From Rhizobiales bacterium Ga0077545 (GTDB taxonomy: Bacteria > Pseudomonadota > Alphaproteobacteria > Rhizobiales > Methylopilaceae), in assembly GCA_001464335.1 (NCBI GenBank), contig LNEV01000018.1, positions 62,001 to 126,000 of the forward strand: 64,000 bases of DNA, in the 5' to 3' direction. This document shows, piece by piece, positions 1-13,048 of this stretch (the stretch's first letter is position 1; each line of letters begins with the position of its first letter). A model generated the notes under the pieces. It saw nothing but the letters and a program-made list of their open reading frames with translations, made no database searches and had not been told where the DNA came from. A program made the position numbers and the translations under genes.

Positions 1-230
1 TTCTGTCGGTCACCAACCCGGATTCGGGTTCGGCGACGGAAGAGATCGAAGTCGATTACGATTCCGATGCGCTCGAAATCGGCTTCAACTCGCGTTACCT
101 GCTCGACATCGCCGCCCAGATCGACACCGAGACGGCGCTGCTGAAGCTCGCCGACCCCGGCTCCCCCACCGTGATCCAGGACAAGGACGGCGCCGCCGCC
201 CTCTATGTCCTGATGCCGATGCGGGTGTAA
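1..230 (+). CDS. dnaN: DNA polymerase III beta sliding clamp, C-terminal fragment
   Basis: Only the last 75 codons are inside the window (reading frame begins at base 3, TAA at 228-230). The fragment contains the SRYLLDIA stretch and ends in LYVLMPMRV, which matches the C-terminal domain and the usual M-P-M-R end of bacterial beta clamps. The protein forms a ring around DNA and tethers the replicative polymerase and repair enzymes. recF follows about 30 bases downstream, the classical dnaN-recF order, so the two are probably co-transcribed. The start lies outside the window; family assignment is firm. Confidence 0.93.
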   Translation, partial: LSVTNPDSGSATEEIEVDYDSDALEIGFNSRYLLDIAAQIDTETALLKLADPGSPTVIQDKDGAAALYVLMPMRV

Positions 231-259
231 CGACGTCCGGCATCGCACGGCGGGTCGCA

Positions 260-1377
260 CTGACGCGGCTTCGTCTTTCCCGTTTCCGCAATCACGCCGC
301 CCTCGACCTTCTGCCGGGGGAAGGCCTGATTGCGCTCGCCGGCCCGAACGGCGCGGGCAAGACCAATCTTCTCGAAGCCATTTCGCTGCTCGCGCCGGGG
401 CGCGGTTTGCGCCGCGCGGCGCAGGCCGATCTGGCACGGGCGGACGGCGACGGCTCCTGGGCCGTCTTCGCCGATCTTGAGGGCGCCGAAGGCCCGGTCG
501 CGCTCGGCACCGGCACCGAATCCGGCGAGGGGGAGGGCACATCCCGCCGCTGCCGCATCAACGGCGCCAATGCGGGCGGCCCGGGCGCGTTTTCCGAACA
601 CCTCAGGATCGTCTGGCTGACGCCGAGTATGGACGGGCTTTTCACCGGCCCGGCCGGAGACCGGCGGCGCTTTCTCGACCGTCTCGTTCTGGCCGTCGAT
701 CCCGAGCATGGAGCACGCGTCTCCGCCTTCGAGCGCGTGCTGCGCCAGCGCAACCGGCTGCTCGAAGAAGGCGCGCGCGATCCAGTCTGGCTCGACGCAG
801 TGGAGCAGGAAAGCGCCGAGCTTGCCGTCTCGGTCGCCGCCGCGCGCATCGAAACGGTTGCCCGCCTCGCCGGTCTCATCGCGGAAACGCGCAGCGAGGA
901 CAGCGTTTTCCCGTCCGCCGAAATTGCCCTCGGCGGCTGGATGGAGGAGAAGATCGCCTCCGGCGCCGCAGCGGGCGCGGAAGACGAATACCGCCTTCGC
1001 CTGCGCGAATTGCGCGGCCGCGACCGCGCCGCGGGCCGCACGACGGAAGGCCCGCACGCCTCCGATCTCAGCGTCCGCCACGGCCCCAAACAGATGCCGG
1101 CCGGCCTCTGCTCGACCGGCGAACAGAAGGCGCTGCTTCTGGGGCTCGTTCTGGCGCATGCGCGGCTCGTCGCGCGCCTGTCGGGCGCGACGCCCGTCGT
1201 CCTGCTCGATGAGGTGTCCGCACATCTGGATCCCGAGCGCCGCGCCGCGCTCTATCTCGTGCTCGAGGAAATGGGCGCCCAGGCCTGGCTGACGGGCGCG
1301 GACTCAGCCCTGTTCGACAGCCTGCCCTCCGGGTCCTCGCTCTTTTCCGTCGCGCCGGGCGAGGCGGCCCGCATCCG

Positions 1378-1381
<4 letters not shown>
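260..1381 (+). CDS. recF: DNA replication/repair protein RecF, apparent CTG start
   Basis: RecF is an SMC-like ATPase that loads RecA onto gapped DNA with RecO and RecR. Visible motifs, numbered from the CTG at 260: Walker A GPNGAGKT at residues 28-35, the signature loop STGEQKALLLGLVLAHARL near 285 and Walker B VVLLDEVSAHLD near 312. The 373-residue length is normal. There is no in-frame ATG, GTG or TTG between the dnaN stop and 407, and a start at 407 (TTG) would delete Walker A. The best candidates are CTG 260, preceded by GGCGGG, or the rare ATC at 242, which would add six residues resembling the usual N-terminus. The stop overlaps the recQ start (ATGA). Confidence 0.85.
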
Positions 1382-5716
<4,335 letters not shown>

Positions 5717-5738
5717 GGGCAGGACTCTGCTGCACTCC

Positions 5739-5759
5739 GCCGGCCCGCTCCGGGCTGGC
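5739..5759 (+). terminator. GC hairpin after gyrB, possible terminator
   Basis: GCCGGCCCG (5739-5747) and CGGGCTGGC (5751-5759) form a nine-pair stem with one G-T pair and a three-base loop, 23 bases after the gyrB stop. There is no T run, so it is a weak intrinsic terminator at best. Confidence 0.35.
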
Positions 5760-5923
5760 TGAGTGCTCGAACGCAGCCGTAGCGCTGGCACATAGGCTGG
5801 CTGACGTCCGCGATGGCGCCGGGTTCTCCTTTGGAGGCGAACCGCTAATCCACTGATTGTGCGTTGAATTTCACGAATCCGTGACAGATCCTATCATCAG
5901 CATAGGATTTCTGTAGTTTGTTA

Positions 5924-5942
5924 TATCCCCTCGGGGGGGATA
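5924..5942. promoter_or_regulatory. CsoR/RcnR-type operator palindrome
   Basis: TATCCCC (5924-5930) and GGGGATA (5936-5942) form a perfect inverted repeat around five bases, inside a run of seven Gs. Short C-tract/G-tract palindromes flanked by A/T are the known targets of the CsoR/RcnR/InrS/FrmR family, and this one sits 14 bases before the start of such a regulator. A T/A-rich stretch overlaps its left arm and may contain the -10. Inferred: the repressor binds here, shuts off itself and rcnA, and is released by metal. Confidence 0.75.
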
Positions 5943-5956
5943 GGTAGGAGAGAGAC

Positions 5957-6232
5957 ATGAGCGACCACCTCCACACCCACCATGCGGACATCGCCAAGCG
6001 CCTCAAACGGGCGGAAGGGCATCTGCGCACCGTCGTTGCGATGATCGAGAGCGGACGCTCCTGCGTCGACATCGCCCAGCAGCTTCATGCCGTCGAGAAG
6101 GCGATCACGCAGGCCAAGAGGACGCTCATTCAGGATCACCTCGATCACTGTCTTGAGGAAACCGTAGGTGCGCTCCCCCGCAACCAGCGCGGCCCGATCG
6201 ACGAATTCAAGACAATCACCAAATACTTATGA
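5957..6232 (+). CDS. Metal-sensing repressor, CsoR/RcnR/FrmR family
   Basis: A 91-residue all-helical DUF156 repressor. The family forms tetramers that bind G/C-tract palindromes and let go when metal or formaldehyde is bound. The sensing residues are Cys36, His61 and Cys65 (C-H-C, as in CsoR and InrS; RcnR has His at the last position). The N-terminus carries four His (4, 6, 8, 9), which in RcnR and InrS contribute to nickel or cobalt binding. AGGAG at 5946-5950 supports the ATG. rcnA starts eight bases after its stop, so it most likely controls that exporter. The metal is not certain: nickel or cobalt from the neighbour, copper from the triad. Confidence 0.88.
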   Translation: MSDHLHTHHADIAKRLKRAEGHLRTVVAMIESGRSCVDIAQQLHAVEKAITQAKRTLIQDHLDHCLEETVGALPRNQRGPIDEFKTITKYL

Positions 6233-6239
6233 GGATACG

Positions 6240-7469
6240 ATGACGTCCTTCCAGGAGCTGATCGCGCAGGGAGCCACCAATGCGTGGCTGTTCATCCCGA
6301 GTGCCGTTCTGCTCGGCGCGCTTCACGGCCTCGAACCCGGCCATTCCAAGACCATGATGGCGGCGTTCATCATCGCGATCCGCGGCACGGTCGCCCAGGC
6401 CGTGATGCTCGGCGTGGCCGCAACGATCTCCCACACGATCGTCGTCTGGGCCATCGCCCTGACCGGTATGTACCTCTATCAGGGTCTCGATGCCGAAACG
6501 GTCGAGCCGTATCTGCAACTGGTGTCGGGCATCGTCATCATCGGCATGGCCGCATGGATGATCCAGCGCACATGGAAGGACCAGCAGGCCGGAAAGCTCG
6601 CCGCCGGCGACACTTATGACCATGACCATGACCATGACCACGACCATGATCACGATCACGGCCATCACCACGGGCACGATCATGACGATGTCCGTACGAT
6701 CGACACCGGACACGGCCTGCACAAGCTTGTCTTGCACGAAGACGCAAACGGAGCCCGCTGGCGGTTCTCGCCGCAGCGCGGCAAACCGTGGAGCGCGGCA
6801 GAGGTCAAGCTCCAGACGGAGCGTCCGGACGGCAGGGCGCAGGCGTTCACATTTCGCGAACGCGACGGCTACATCGAAAGTGTCGAGGCCATCCCGGAGC
6901 CGCACGATTTCATGGTGCGGCTTGTCCTGGGGCACAAAGATCACGCGCACGATTTCGACGTGTCGTTCCTTCAGGGCACGGAAGGATCGGACCATCTTCA
7001 CGAGGAAATGCGCGGGCTGAAATTCGGTACGGACGGCTATCAGGACGCCCATGAGCTCGCGCACGCCAACGACATCCGCAAAAGGTTCGCGGGCCAGCGC
7101 AATGTCACGAATTGGCAGATCATCCTGTTCGGACTGACCGGCGGCCTGATCCCGTGTCCCGCGGCAATCACGGTGCTTCTGCTGTGCCTGCAGCTCAAGG
7201 AAATTCCGCTCGGCGCGGTGTTGGTCCTGGCGTTTTCGGTCGGCCTTGCGATCACCCTTGTGCTCGTCGGTGCGGCGGCCGCCATCGGCGTGCGCCATGC
7301 GACGGCACGCATAAGCTGGTTCTCCACCGTCGCGCGTCGCGCGCCCTATTTCTCCGGCGCCCTTCTCGTGGCAGTCGGTCTTTACGTCGGCTGGCACGGC
7401 TGGACCGGAATCGCCGACACACCCGGACCCGCCGCCGCGCAAAGCCCGGCGGCAAGCACCCGGGGCTAG
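6240..7469 (+). CDS. rcnA: RcnA-like nickel/cobalt efflux transporter with large His-rich insert
   Basis: A 409-residue NiCoT/RcnA-type exporter. The N-terminal membrane part carries HGLEPGHSKTMMAAF, the family signature. Residues about 127-150 are an alternating His-Asp stretch, and a soluble insert runs to about 290. The second membrane half begins near ILFGLTGGLIPCPAA. E. coli RcnA is 274 residues, so this protein has some 130 extra residues in the loop. The ATG at 6240 gives a normal membrane start, and an upstream in-frame start at 6168 overlaps the repressor and is rejected. It is the probable target of the upstream repressor. Its TAG lies in a CTAG palindrome that also holds the stop of the opposing gene. 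Confidence 0.85.
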   Translation: MTSFQELIAQGATNAWLFIPSAVLLGALHGLEPGHSKTMMAAFIIAIRGTVAQAVMLGVAATISHTIVVWAIALTGMYLYQGLDAETVEPYLQLVSGIVIIGMAAWMIQRTWKDQQAGKLAAGDTYDHDHDHDHDHDHDHGHHHGHDHDDVRTIDTGHGLHKLVLHEDANGARWRFSPQRGKPWSAAEVKLQTERPDGRAQAFTFRERDGYIESVEAIPEPHDFMVRLVLGHKDHAHDFDVSFLQGTEGSDHLHEEMRGLKFGTDGYQDAHELAHANDIRKRFAGQRNVTNWQIILFGLTGGLIPCPAAITVLLLCLQLKEIPLGAVLVLAFSVGLAITLVLVGAAAAIGVRHATARISWFSTVARRAPYFSGALLVAVGLYVGWHGWTGIADTPGPAAAQSPAASTRG

Positions 7470-8239
7470 AGCGCCACGGGCCCGCCCGGCTCGTTCTGCG
7501 CCCTCATCTGTGTCGTTACGGAACGGCCGGGGTCCGTCTGCGCGAAATAGGAATGCGCCAGAAGCGCGACTTCCGTCCGGTTGTGCAGATGAAGCTTCTG
7601 CAAGATCCGGTGCAGATGCACCTTGACGGTGTTCTCGGACATGTTGAGCCGGAAGGCGATCGTCTTGTTCTGGGCGCCTTCGCTGACATAGCGCAGCACA
7701 TCTTCTTCGCGCGGCGTCAGCCGTTCGGAACAATCGTTCGCGGCCGAAAGACGCGCGATTCGCACCGGACGGAACGAGGGTTCGCCATGCCGGGCAATGC
7801 CGATGGGCGCGGCACCTGTCTGTGCCGGAAAGGCCGTACCGCCGAGCATGACGAGGCGCAGCGTGGCGCAGGCGCGATCGAGCGGCATCGATGTCGTCAG
7901 ATGCGCGCTGGCACCGGCCTGGGCGGACGCGGACAGAACCGCATCGTCCCCATCGACCGCCAGTGTCACGAACGGGACCGGCGTGATCATGCTTTTCAGG
8001 CGGATCAGCAAATCCTCGCCGCCGGAGCCGGAAAGGTCCTGCCGGTCGAGGTGAACCACGACGAGACGCAGCGTCTCGTTCACGAAATCGGAAAGCTCGG
8101 AAAGATCGGCAATCGCGGCGACGTACAGGCCATGAAGCCCTTCGCTGAAGGAACGGCGCAGAGCCGTTCGGGTAAGTTCGCGCGGATCGAGGAGGACAAT
8201 AATTCTTTTGGGTTTTTCGCTGTGCTGTACGCAACTCAT
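7466..8239 (-). CDS. LuxR/NarL-type response regulator with degenerate receiver
   Basis: A 257-residue protein with an N-terminal receiver-like half and a C-terminal LuxR helix-turn-helix from about residue 174 (LTPREEDVLRYVSEG, then SENTVKVHLHRILQKL). The receiver keeps an Asp in VVVHLDRQD where FixJ-like proteins have the phosphorylated Asp. The usual acidic pair near the N-terminus is reduced to LLDPREL, and the conserved Lys near the end is replaced by a TTSMP segment, so classical phosphorylation is doubtful. No histidine kinase is nearby. It faces rcnA and shares four bases with its end. It is divergent from the Gly/His-rich gene, a natural but unproven target. Confidence 0.8.
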   Translation of the reverse strand: MSCVQHSEKPKRIIVLLDPRELTRTALRRSFSEGLHGLYVAAIADLSELSDFVNETLRLVVVHLDRQDLSGSGGEDLLIRLKSMITPVPFVTLAVDGDDAVLSASAQAGASAHLTTSMPLDRACATLRLVMLGGTAFPAQTGAAPIGIARHGEPSFRPVRIARLSAANDCSERLTPREEDVLRYVSEGAQNKTIAFRLNMSENTVKVHLHRILQKLHLHNRTEVALLAHSYFAQTDPGRSVTTQMRAQNEPGGPVAL

Positions 8240-8276
8240 GGCACGCCCCGTTTTGCTGTCACTCCCCCCTTATTTC

Positions 8277-8303
8277 CGGTCGTCGATACCTTTAGGTTAT
8301 CGA
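8277..8303. promoter_or_regulatory. Imperfect palindrome in divergent promoter region
   Basis: CGATA (8283-8287) and TATCG (8297-8301) flank a CCT-TT-AGG core in the gap between the divergent LuxR-type gene and the Gly/His-rich gene. It has the size of an operator half-site pair. Assignment as a regulator site is speculative. Confidence 0.25.
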
Positions 8304-8414
8304 TCACTTTAGGCATGTCAATTACGGATGGCTAACCACATCGGTTTACTTGAAATCCGGGACGTACCCGTTGGTTATACTTCATCCCTAACGTCTAGCT
8401 CCAAGTGGTCCCCG

Positions 8415-8434
8415 GCGGTTTATTGCTAAACCGC
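8415..8434 (+). promoter_or_regulatory. Perfect hairpin upstream of Gly/His-rich gene
   Basis: GCGGTTTA (8415-8422), loop TTGC, TAAACCGC (8427-8434): a perfect eight-pair stem about 50 bases before the ATG at 8486. It could be an operator or a structure in the leader RNA. There is no T run, so a terminator is unlikely. Confidence 0.4.
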
Positions 8435-8485
8435 GCCTCGAAATTCCAGTTTGCATCTGCGGGCTGGCAATTTCGGAGACGTTCC

Positions 8486-9229
<744 letters not shown>

Positions 9230-9244
9230 CACGACAAACAGCAA

Positions 9245-9270
9245 AGGGCGGGATCTCGCGATCCCGCCCT
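9245..9270. terminator. Hairpin between convergent genes
   Basis: An 11-pair perfect stem, AGGGCGGGATC (9245-9255) with GATCCCGCCCT (9260-9270), loop TCGC. It lies 15 bases after the Gly/His-rich gene and 25 bases from the end of the opposing protease gene. No long T run, but the position and strength suit a terminator for both strands. Confidence 0.6.
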
Positions 9271-9295
9271 CAGACAGACACGTACAGACCTAGGA

Positions 9296-9829
9296 TCAGA
9301 TCGCAGCTTCCCATTGCTGCGGCCTGGTCCGGCTCTGCTGTTTCAGGAAGACATAGTTCGAGGCGGTCCGGCGCGTCACCGAATTCGTCAGGCTGTCGAG
9401 CACATACTCGTCCTGGGACGCGGTCTCGACCACGAGGACGACATGCGAAGGCACGCCGCGCTTCATCACCTGCGCAAGCCGCAATTTGCGCGGCGCAACG
9501 CCCTGCTGGATCAGCCGCTGCATCTTGAGGAGCGCGTAATCCTCGCAATCCCCGGCGTTTACGGGGAGCACCCACTTCTCCTCGACGCCGTACTGGCTGC
9601 GATCGCTGCGCGGACGGATGGCGCGGTTGACCTCGGAATTTACCTTTTTCGCCAGAGCCAGAATCGCGCCGGGCTCGGCCACCTTGCCCTCCGCAGCGGC
9701 GCTGCAGGCAAAGGCATAATTGGCGCAGAGCTTTTCGGCGCCCGCCGGCGTTTTGACCGGCTGCGCCAATGCGGCGGCGCTTGTCGCGGCCAGAGCCGCG
9801 ACCGTGAAGAACAGGACTTTTGCAGACAT
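9296..9829 (-). CDS. Transglutaminase-like cysteine protease, C93/BTLCP family
   Basis: A 177-residue exported protein with signal peptide (residues 1-23, VLFFTVAALAATSAAALAQ). The three catalytic positions of bacterial transglutaminase-like cysteine proteases can be seen: Cys in NAGDCEDYALLK, His in VPSHVVLVVE and Asp in EYVLDSL. The family is common in alphaproteobacteria and its substrates are mostly unknown; some relatives (LapG) cleave surface adhesins. The start at 9829 has AGGAG (TTAGGAG) at good distance and an intact signal peptide; a longer frame exists but adds an unlikely N-terminus. A hairpin sits in the leader. Confidence 0.85.
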   Translation of the reverse strand: MSAKVLFFTVAALAATSAAALAQPVKTPAGAEKLCANYAFACSAAAEGKVAEPGAILALAKKVNSEVNRAIRPRSDRSQYGVEEKWVLPVNAGDCEDYALLKMQRLIQQGVAPRKLRLAQVMKRGVPSHVVLVVETASQDEYVLDSLTNSVTRRTASNYVFLKQQSRTRPQQWEAAI

Positions 9830-9840
9830 GCACAAACTCC

Positions 9841-9870
9841 TAACCGCCCAAGTCTCACCCCCGGCGGTTA
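9841..9870 (-). promoter_or_regulatory. Inverted repeat in leader of C93 protease gene
   Basis: TAACCGCC (9841-9848) and GGCGGTTA (9863-9870) form a perfect eight-pair inverted repeat with a 14-base spacer, ending 11 bases before the ATG. On the minus strand the second arm runs straight into the Shine-Dalgarno sequence. It could be an operator or an RNA structure affecting ribosome access. Confidence 0.4.
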
Positions 9871-10054
9871 ACAAACAGATGAGAACGGAGGACGTCTGAA
9901 GACAGGCCGAGCTTGACCGAAATGCGGCGCCGCGCCGACGCGAATGGGGCTGCCCGTTCGCGGCCGATTGCCTATGGGCCGCACGCGATTGACGCCGCTG
10001 ACTTTCCCGCCGCGTGCCGTTGAGCGCGCGACAGACACGCGACCGCGAATTTTT

Positions 10055-10363
10055 TCAGGCGTTGACGTCGAGCAACAGTCCGGTCTGCTCTTCGCCGGAG
10101 GCTTCGAGCTTCTGTTTCAGCCGCTCGGCGATTTCCCTCTGCACCGCGCTGCGATGCTCTGGGCTCATGGCGTCGAGTTCTTCCTCGCTCAGGCCCATTT
10201 CCTTGAGCACGGCATCGCGAATGCGCTCGGCCGGCGTCTTGCGCGCCTCTTTCAGAAACTCGTCGGTGATGGATGTGTCGAGCTTGTCGGCACCCGCCGG
10301 CTTCTCGCCGCCAAGTATGCCCGGCAGCGGGAAACTGATGCCCTTCAATCCAGAAATGTTCAT
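10055..10363 (-). CDS. Small conserved-looking hypothetical protein
   Basis: 102 residues from the ATG at 10363, preceded by AGGGA on the coding strand. No family recognised. The sequence is acidic/basic mixed and mostly helical by composition, with EMGLSEEELDAMSPEHRS leading into a charged segment that could form a coiled coil. No signal peptide or membrane segment. The frame continues upstream to 10516, but that part overlaps the start of the divergent antiporter gene and looks like noise. It stands alone, so no function is proposed. Confidence 0.55.
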   Translation of the reverse strand: MNISGLKGISFPLPGILGGEKPAGADKLDTSITDEFLKEARKTPAERIRDAVLKEMGLSEEELDAMSPEHRSAVQREIAERLKQKLEASGEEQTGLLLDVNA

Positions 10364-10514
10364 GGCACGTCCCTGTGTTGTCGCTGCCGGGCGGGTTTCA
10401 ACTTTTGGGCCATACGGAAGGCGTTGATCTTCTAGGGCAAACCCACCTTTATGGGGCATACCGACATTCCCGGCGGCACAATCTGCCGGGCAGAAACAGC
10501 CGAAGGACATGTGC

Positions 10515-12329
10515 ATGGCGGTCGAGGGGCAGGGCGGGCAGCTCGTACAGATCGTTGCGCTTCTGGGCGCGGGCGTGGTCGCGGTGCCGATTTTCCGGCG
10601 CCTCGGCCTCGGCTCGGTGCTCGGCTATTTCGCCGCCGGCCTGCTGATCGGGCCGTCGGGGCTCGCCCTTTTTTCCGACCCGGAGACCATTCTGCACATC
10701 GCCGAATTCGGCGTCATCATGCTGCTGTTCATCATCGGTCTCGAAATGCAGCCCGCGCGCTTGTGGAAGCTGCGCGCGGCGATCTTCGGGCTCGGCGCCT
10801 CGCAGGTCTTTCTCTGCACCTTCCTTCTGAGCGTCGCGGGCGTTTTCCTGTTTGGTCTGCCCGCTGCAGCCGCCTTCATCGCGGGCGCGGGCTTCGTTCT
10901 GTCCTCGACCGCCGTCGTCATCCAGATGCTGGACGAGCGCGGCGACACCTCGACGGAGGAGGGCCAGCGCGCGGTGTCGATCCTGCTGCTCGAAGACCTG
11001 ATGATCGTGCCGCTTCTGGCCAGCGTCGCCTTTCTGGCGCCCGGCGGCGACAGCGGCGGCCTTGTCGATCATCTTTGGGAAATCGCGCTTGCGGTCGGCA
11101 TCATCGCCGGCTTCGTCATTGCCGGGCGTTTTCTTCTCAATCCCCTGTTCCGCATTCTCGCCGCCGCCAATGCGCGCGAAGTCATGACGGCGGCCGCCCT
11201 TCTCGTCGTGCTCGGGTCGGCGCTGCTGATGGAGATCGGCGGCCTCAGCATGGCGATGGGCGCCTTTCTCGCGGGCGTTCTTCTGTCGGGATCGACCTTC
11301 CGCCACCAGCTCGAAGCCGACATCGAGCCGTTCCGCGGCCTGCTGCTCGGCCTGTTCTTCCTGTCGGTCGGCATGCTGCTGAACCTGACGATCATCGCCG
11401 CGCAATGGCAGCTGGTGCTGGCCGCGACGGTCGCCTTCATCCTGATCAAGGGGTTTGGTATTTACGCAATCGCCCGCCTGTTCGGCACGTCCAACCGCGA
11501 CGCCATCGGCCGCGTCGCGCTGTTCGCGCAGGGCGGCGAGTTCGCCTTTGTGCTTTATTCCGCGGCGCTCGGCCAGGGGATCATCTCGCCCGACCAGAAT
11601 GCTGTCTTTACAGCGGTCGTCATCATCTCGATGGCGCTGACGCCGCTCACCGCGCTGGCGCTCCGCCACGCAATGCCGCCGGAAAAACCCGCCCTCGACG
11701 GCATCGAAAAGGCGAAGGATCTCAAGGCGAGCGTGCTCATCATCGGCTTCGGGCGTTTCGGGCAGGTCGCCTCGCAAGGGCTTTTGGCGCGCGGCTTCGA
11801 TGTCTCGATCATCGAGAACGATGTCGAGATGATCCGCGCCGCCTCCGATTTCGGCTTCCTCGTCCATTACGGCGACGGCACGCGGCTCGACATTCTCCAT
11901 GCCTCCGGCGCCGGGCGCGCAAAGGCGGTTCTGGTCTGCGTCGACAAGCGCGAGACGGCGGACAAGATCGTCGATCTGATGCAGGCCGAATTCCCGCTCA
12001 CCGAACTGTTCGTCCGCGCCTGGGACCGCGGCCACGCCATCGATCTCGTCAACAAGGGCGTCGCCTACCAGATCCGCGACACGTTCGAGAGCGCCCTCGT
12101 CTTCGGCCGCTCGGCGCTGGAAGGGCTGGGCGTCCCGGAGGACGAGGCGGAGGAAATCACCGCCGATATCCGGCGCCGCGACGACGAACGGTTCGATCTT
12201 CAGGTCGCCGGCGGCATCTACGCAGGGCAGGACCTCATGCTCGGCAATGCGCCGCGCCCCGGCCCGCTCACCCGTCCCAAGACGCCGGGCCGGGTCGTCG
12301 GCGAGGTCGCGGAAAGCGATATCACCTGA
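10515..12329 (+). CDS. CPA2-family monovalent cation/proton antiporter, KefB/YbaL-like
   Basis: A 604-residue integral membrane protein. The N-terminal 370 residues contain about a dozen hydrophobic segments of the Na+/H+ exchanger fold, with GLEMQPARLWKLR and LLLEDLMIVPLL typical of the CPA2 family. After a linker, residues about 395-520 form a TrkA-N/RCK nucleotide-binding domain (LIIGFGRFGQVASQGLLARG, then VHYGDGTRLDILHASGA). Such proteins expel K+ or Na+ in exchange for H+ and are gated by nucleotides or glutathione adducts. AAGGA lies seven bases before ATG 10515, so the ATG at 10509 is less likely. No KefF/KefG partner is next to it. Confidence 0.88.
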   Translation: MAVEGQGGQLVQIVALLGAGVVAVPIFRRLGLGSVLGYFAAGLLIGPSGLALFSDPETILHIAEFGVIMLLFIIGLEMQPARLWKLRAAIFGLGASQVFLCTFLLSVAGVFLFGLPAAAAFIAGAGFVLSSTAVVIQMLDERGDTSTEEGQRAVSILLLEDLMIVPLLASVAFLAPGGDSGGLVDHLWEIALAVGIIAGFVIAGRFLLNPLFRILAAANAREVMTAAALLVVLGSALLMEIGGLSMAMGAFLAGVLLSGSTFRHQLEADIEPFRGLLLGLFFLSVGMLLNLTIIAAQWQLVLAATVAFILIKGFGIYAIARLFGTSNRDAIGRVALFAQGGEFAFVLYSAALGQGIISPDQNAVFTAVVIISMALTPLTALALRHAMPPEKPALDGIEKAKDLKASVLIIGFGRFGQVASQGLLARGFDVSIIENDVEMIRAASDFGFLVHYGDGTRLDILHASGAGRAKAVLVCVDKRETADKIVDLMQAEFPLTELFVRAWDRGHAIDLVNKGVAYQIRDTFESALVFGRSALEGLGVPEDEAEEITADIRRRDDERFDLQVAGGIYAGQDLMLGNAPRPGPLTRPKTPGRVVGEVAESDIT

Positions 12330-12449
12330 CGCCGCCGCACCCGCAATCGGACAGCACGCTTTCGACGCTCGAATCTCTGTGTTAGAGCAGGCCGCGCCGC
12401 GGCCGGGAGGGCCGCACAGGACCCTCGAAAAAGAAGGCCGAACCGATAG

Positions 12450-12956
12450 ATGACTGCCCGCAAATCGAGCTTTGACTACGAGGAATTGCTGGCCTGCGGG
12501 CGGGGCGAATTGTTCGGCCAGGGCAATGCCCAGCTTCCGGTCCCCCCGATGCTGATGTTCGACCGGATCACGGAAATCTCGGAAGAGGGCGGCCCCAACG
12601 GCAAGGGCTTTGTCCGCGCCGAGCTCGATGTGAAGCCGGATCTGTGGTTCTTCGGCTGCCATTTCATCGGCGATCCGGTCATGCCGGGCTGCCTCGGCCT
12701 TGATGCCCTCTGGCAGATGACGGGCTTTTTCCTCGGCTGGTCGGGCTCGCCCGGTCGAGGCCGCGCGCTGGGCGCGGGCGAAATCAAGTTCACCGGCCAG
12801 GTTCTGCCAAGCGTGAAAAAGGTCGTCTACGGCGTCGATTTCAAGCGCGTCATGCGGTCCAAACTCGTTCTTGGCGTCGCGGACGGCTGGCTGGAAGCCG
12901 ATGGAGAGGTTATCTATCGGGCATCGGACCTGAAGGTCGGCCTGTTCACCACCTGA
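12450..12956 (+). CDS. fabA: 3-hydroxydecanoyl-ACP dehydratase/isomerase
   Basis: FabA dehydrates 3-hydroxydecanoyl-ACP and isomerises the trans-2 product to cis-3-decenoyl-ACP, the branch point for anaerobic-type unsaturated fatty acids. 168 residues, normal length. The active-site His71 ([12 protein letters not shown]) and Asp85 (CLGLDALWQ) match E. coli His70 and Asp84. It is the first gene of fabA-fabB-fabI, 92 bases before fabB. The 120 bases upstream should hold the operon promoter, but I could not pick a convincing one. Confidence 0.97.
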   Translation: MTARKSSFDYEELLACGRGELFGQGNAQLPVPPMLMFDRITEISEEGGPNGKGFVRAELDVKPDLWFFGCHFIGDPVMPGCLGLDALWQMTGFFLGWSGSPGRGRALGAGEIKFTGQVLPSVKKVVYGVDFKRVMRSKLVLGVADGWLEADGEVIYRASDLKVGLFTT

Positions 12957-13048
12957 CCCGCCGCCAAGGCGCCAGGGTGGAAAAGCCGCTTCCTGCGGCA
13001 CAACCGAGACATTGACAGCCCCGGGCCGCGCCCGGGCGGGAGAACAGC

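Noticed and set aside
6616..6690. CAT/GAC microsatellite
   Set aside because: It is coding sequence for the His-Asp stretch of the RcnA-like exporter.
10449..13001. 850-codon minus-strand frame opposite the antiporter and fabA
   Set aside because: The plus strand carries full CPA2 and FabA proteins; the antisense product has no domain.
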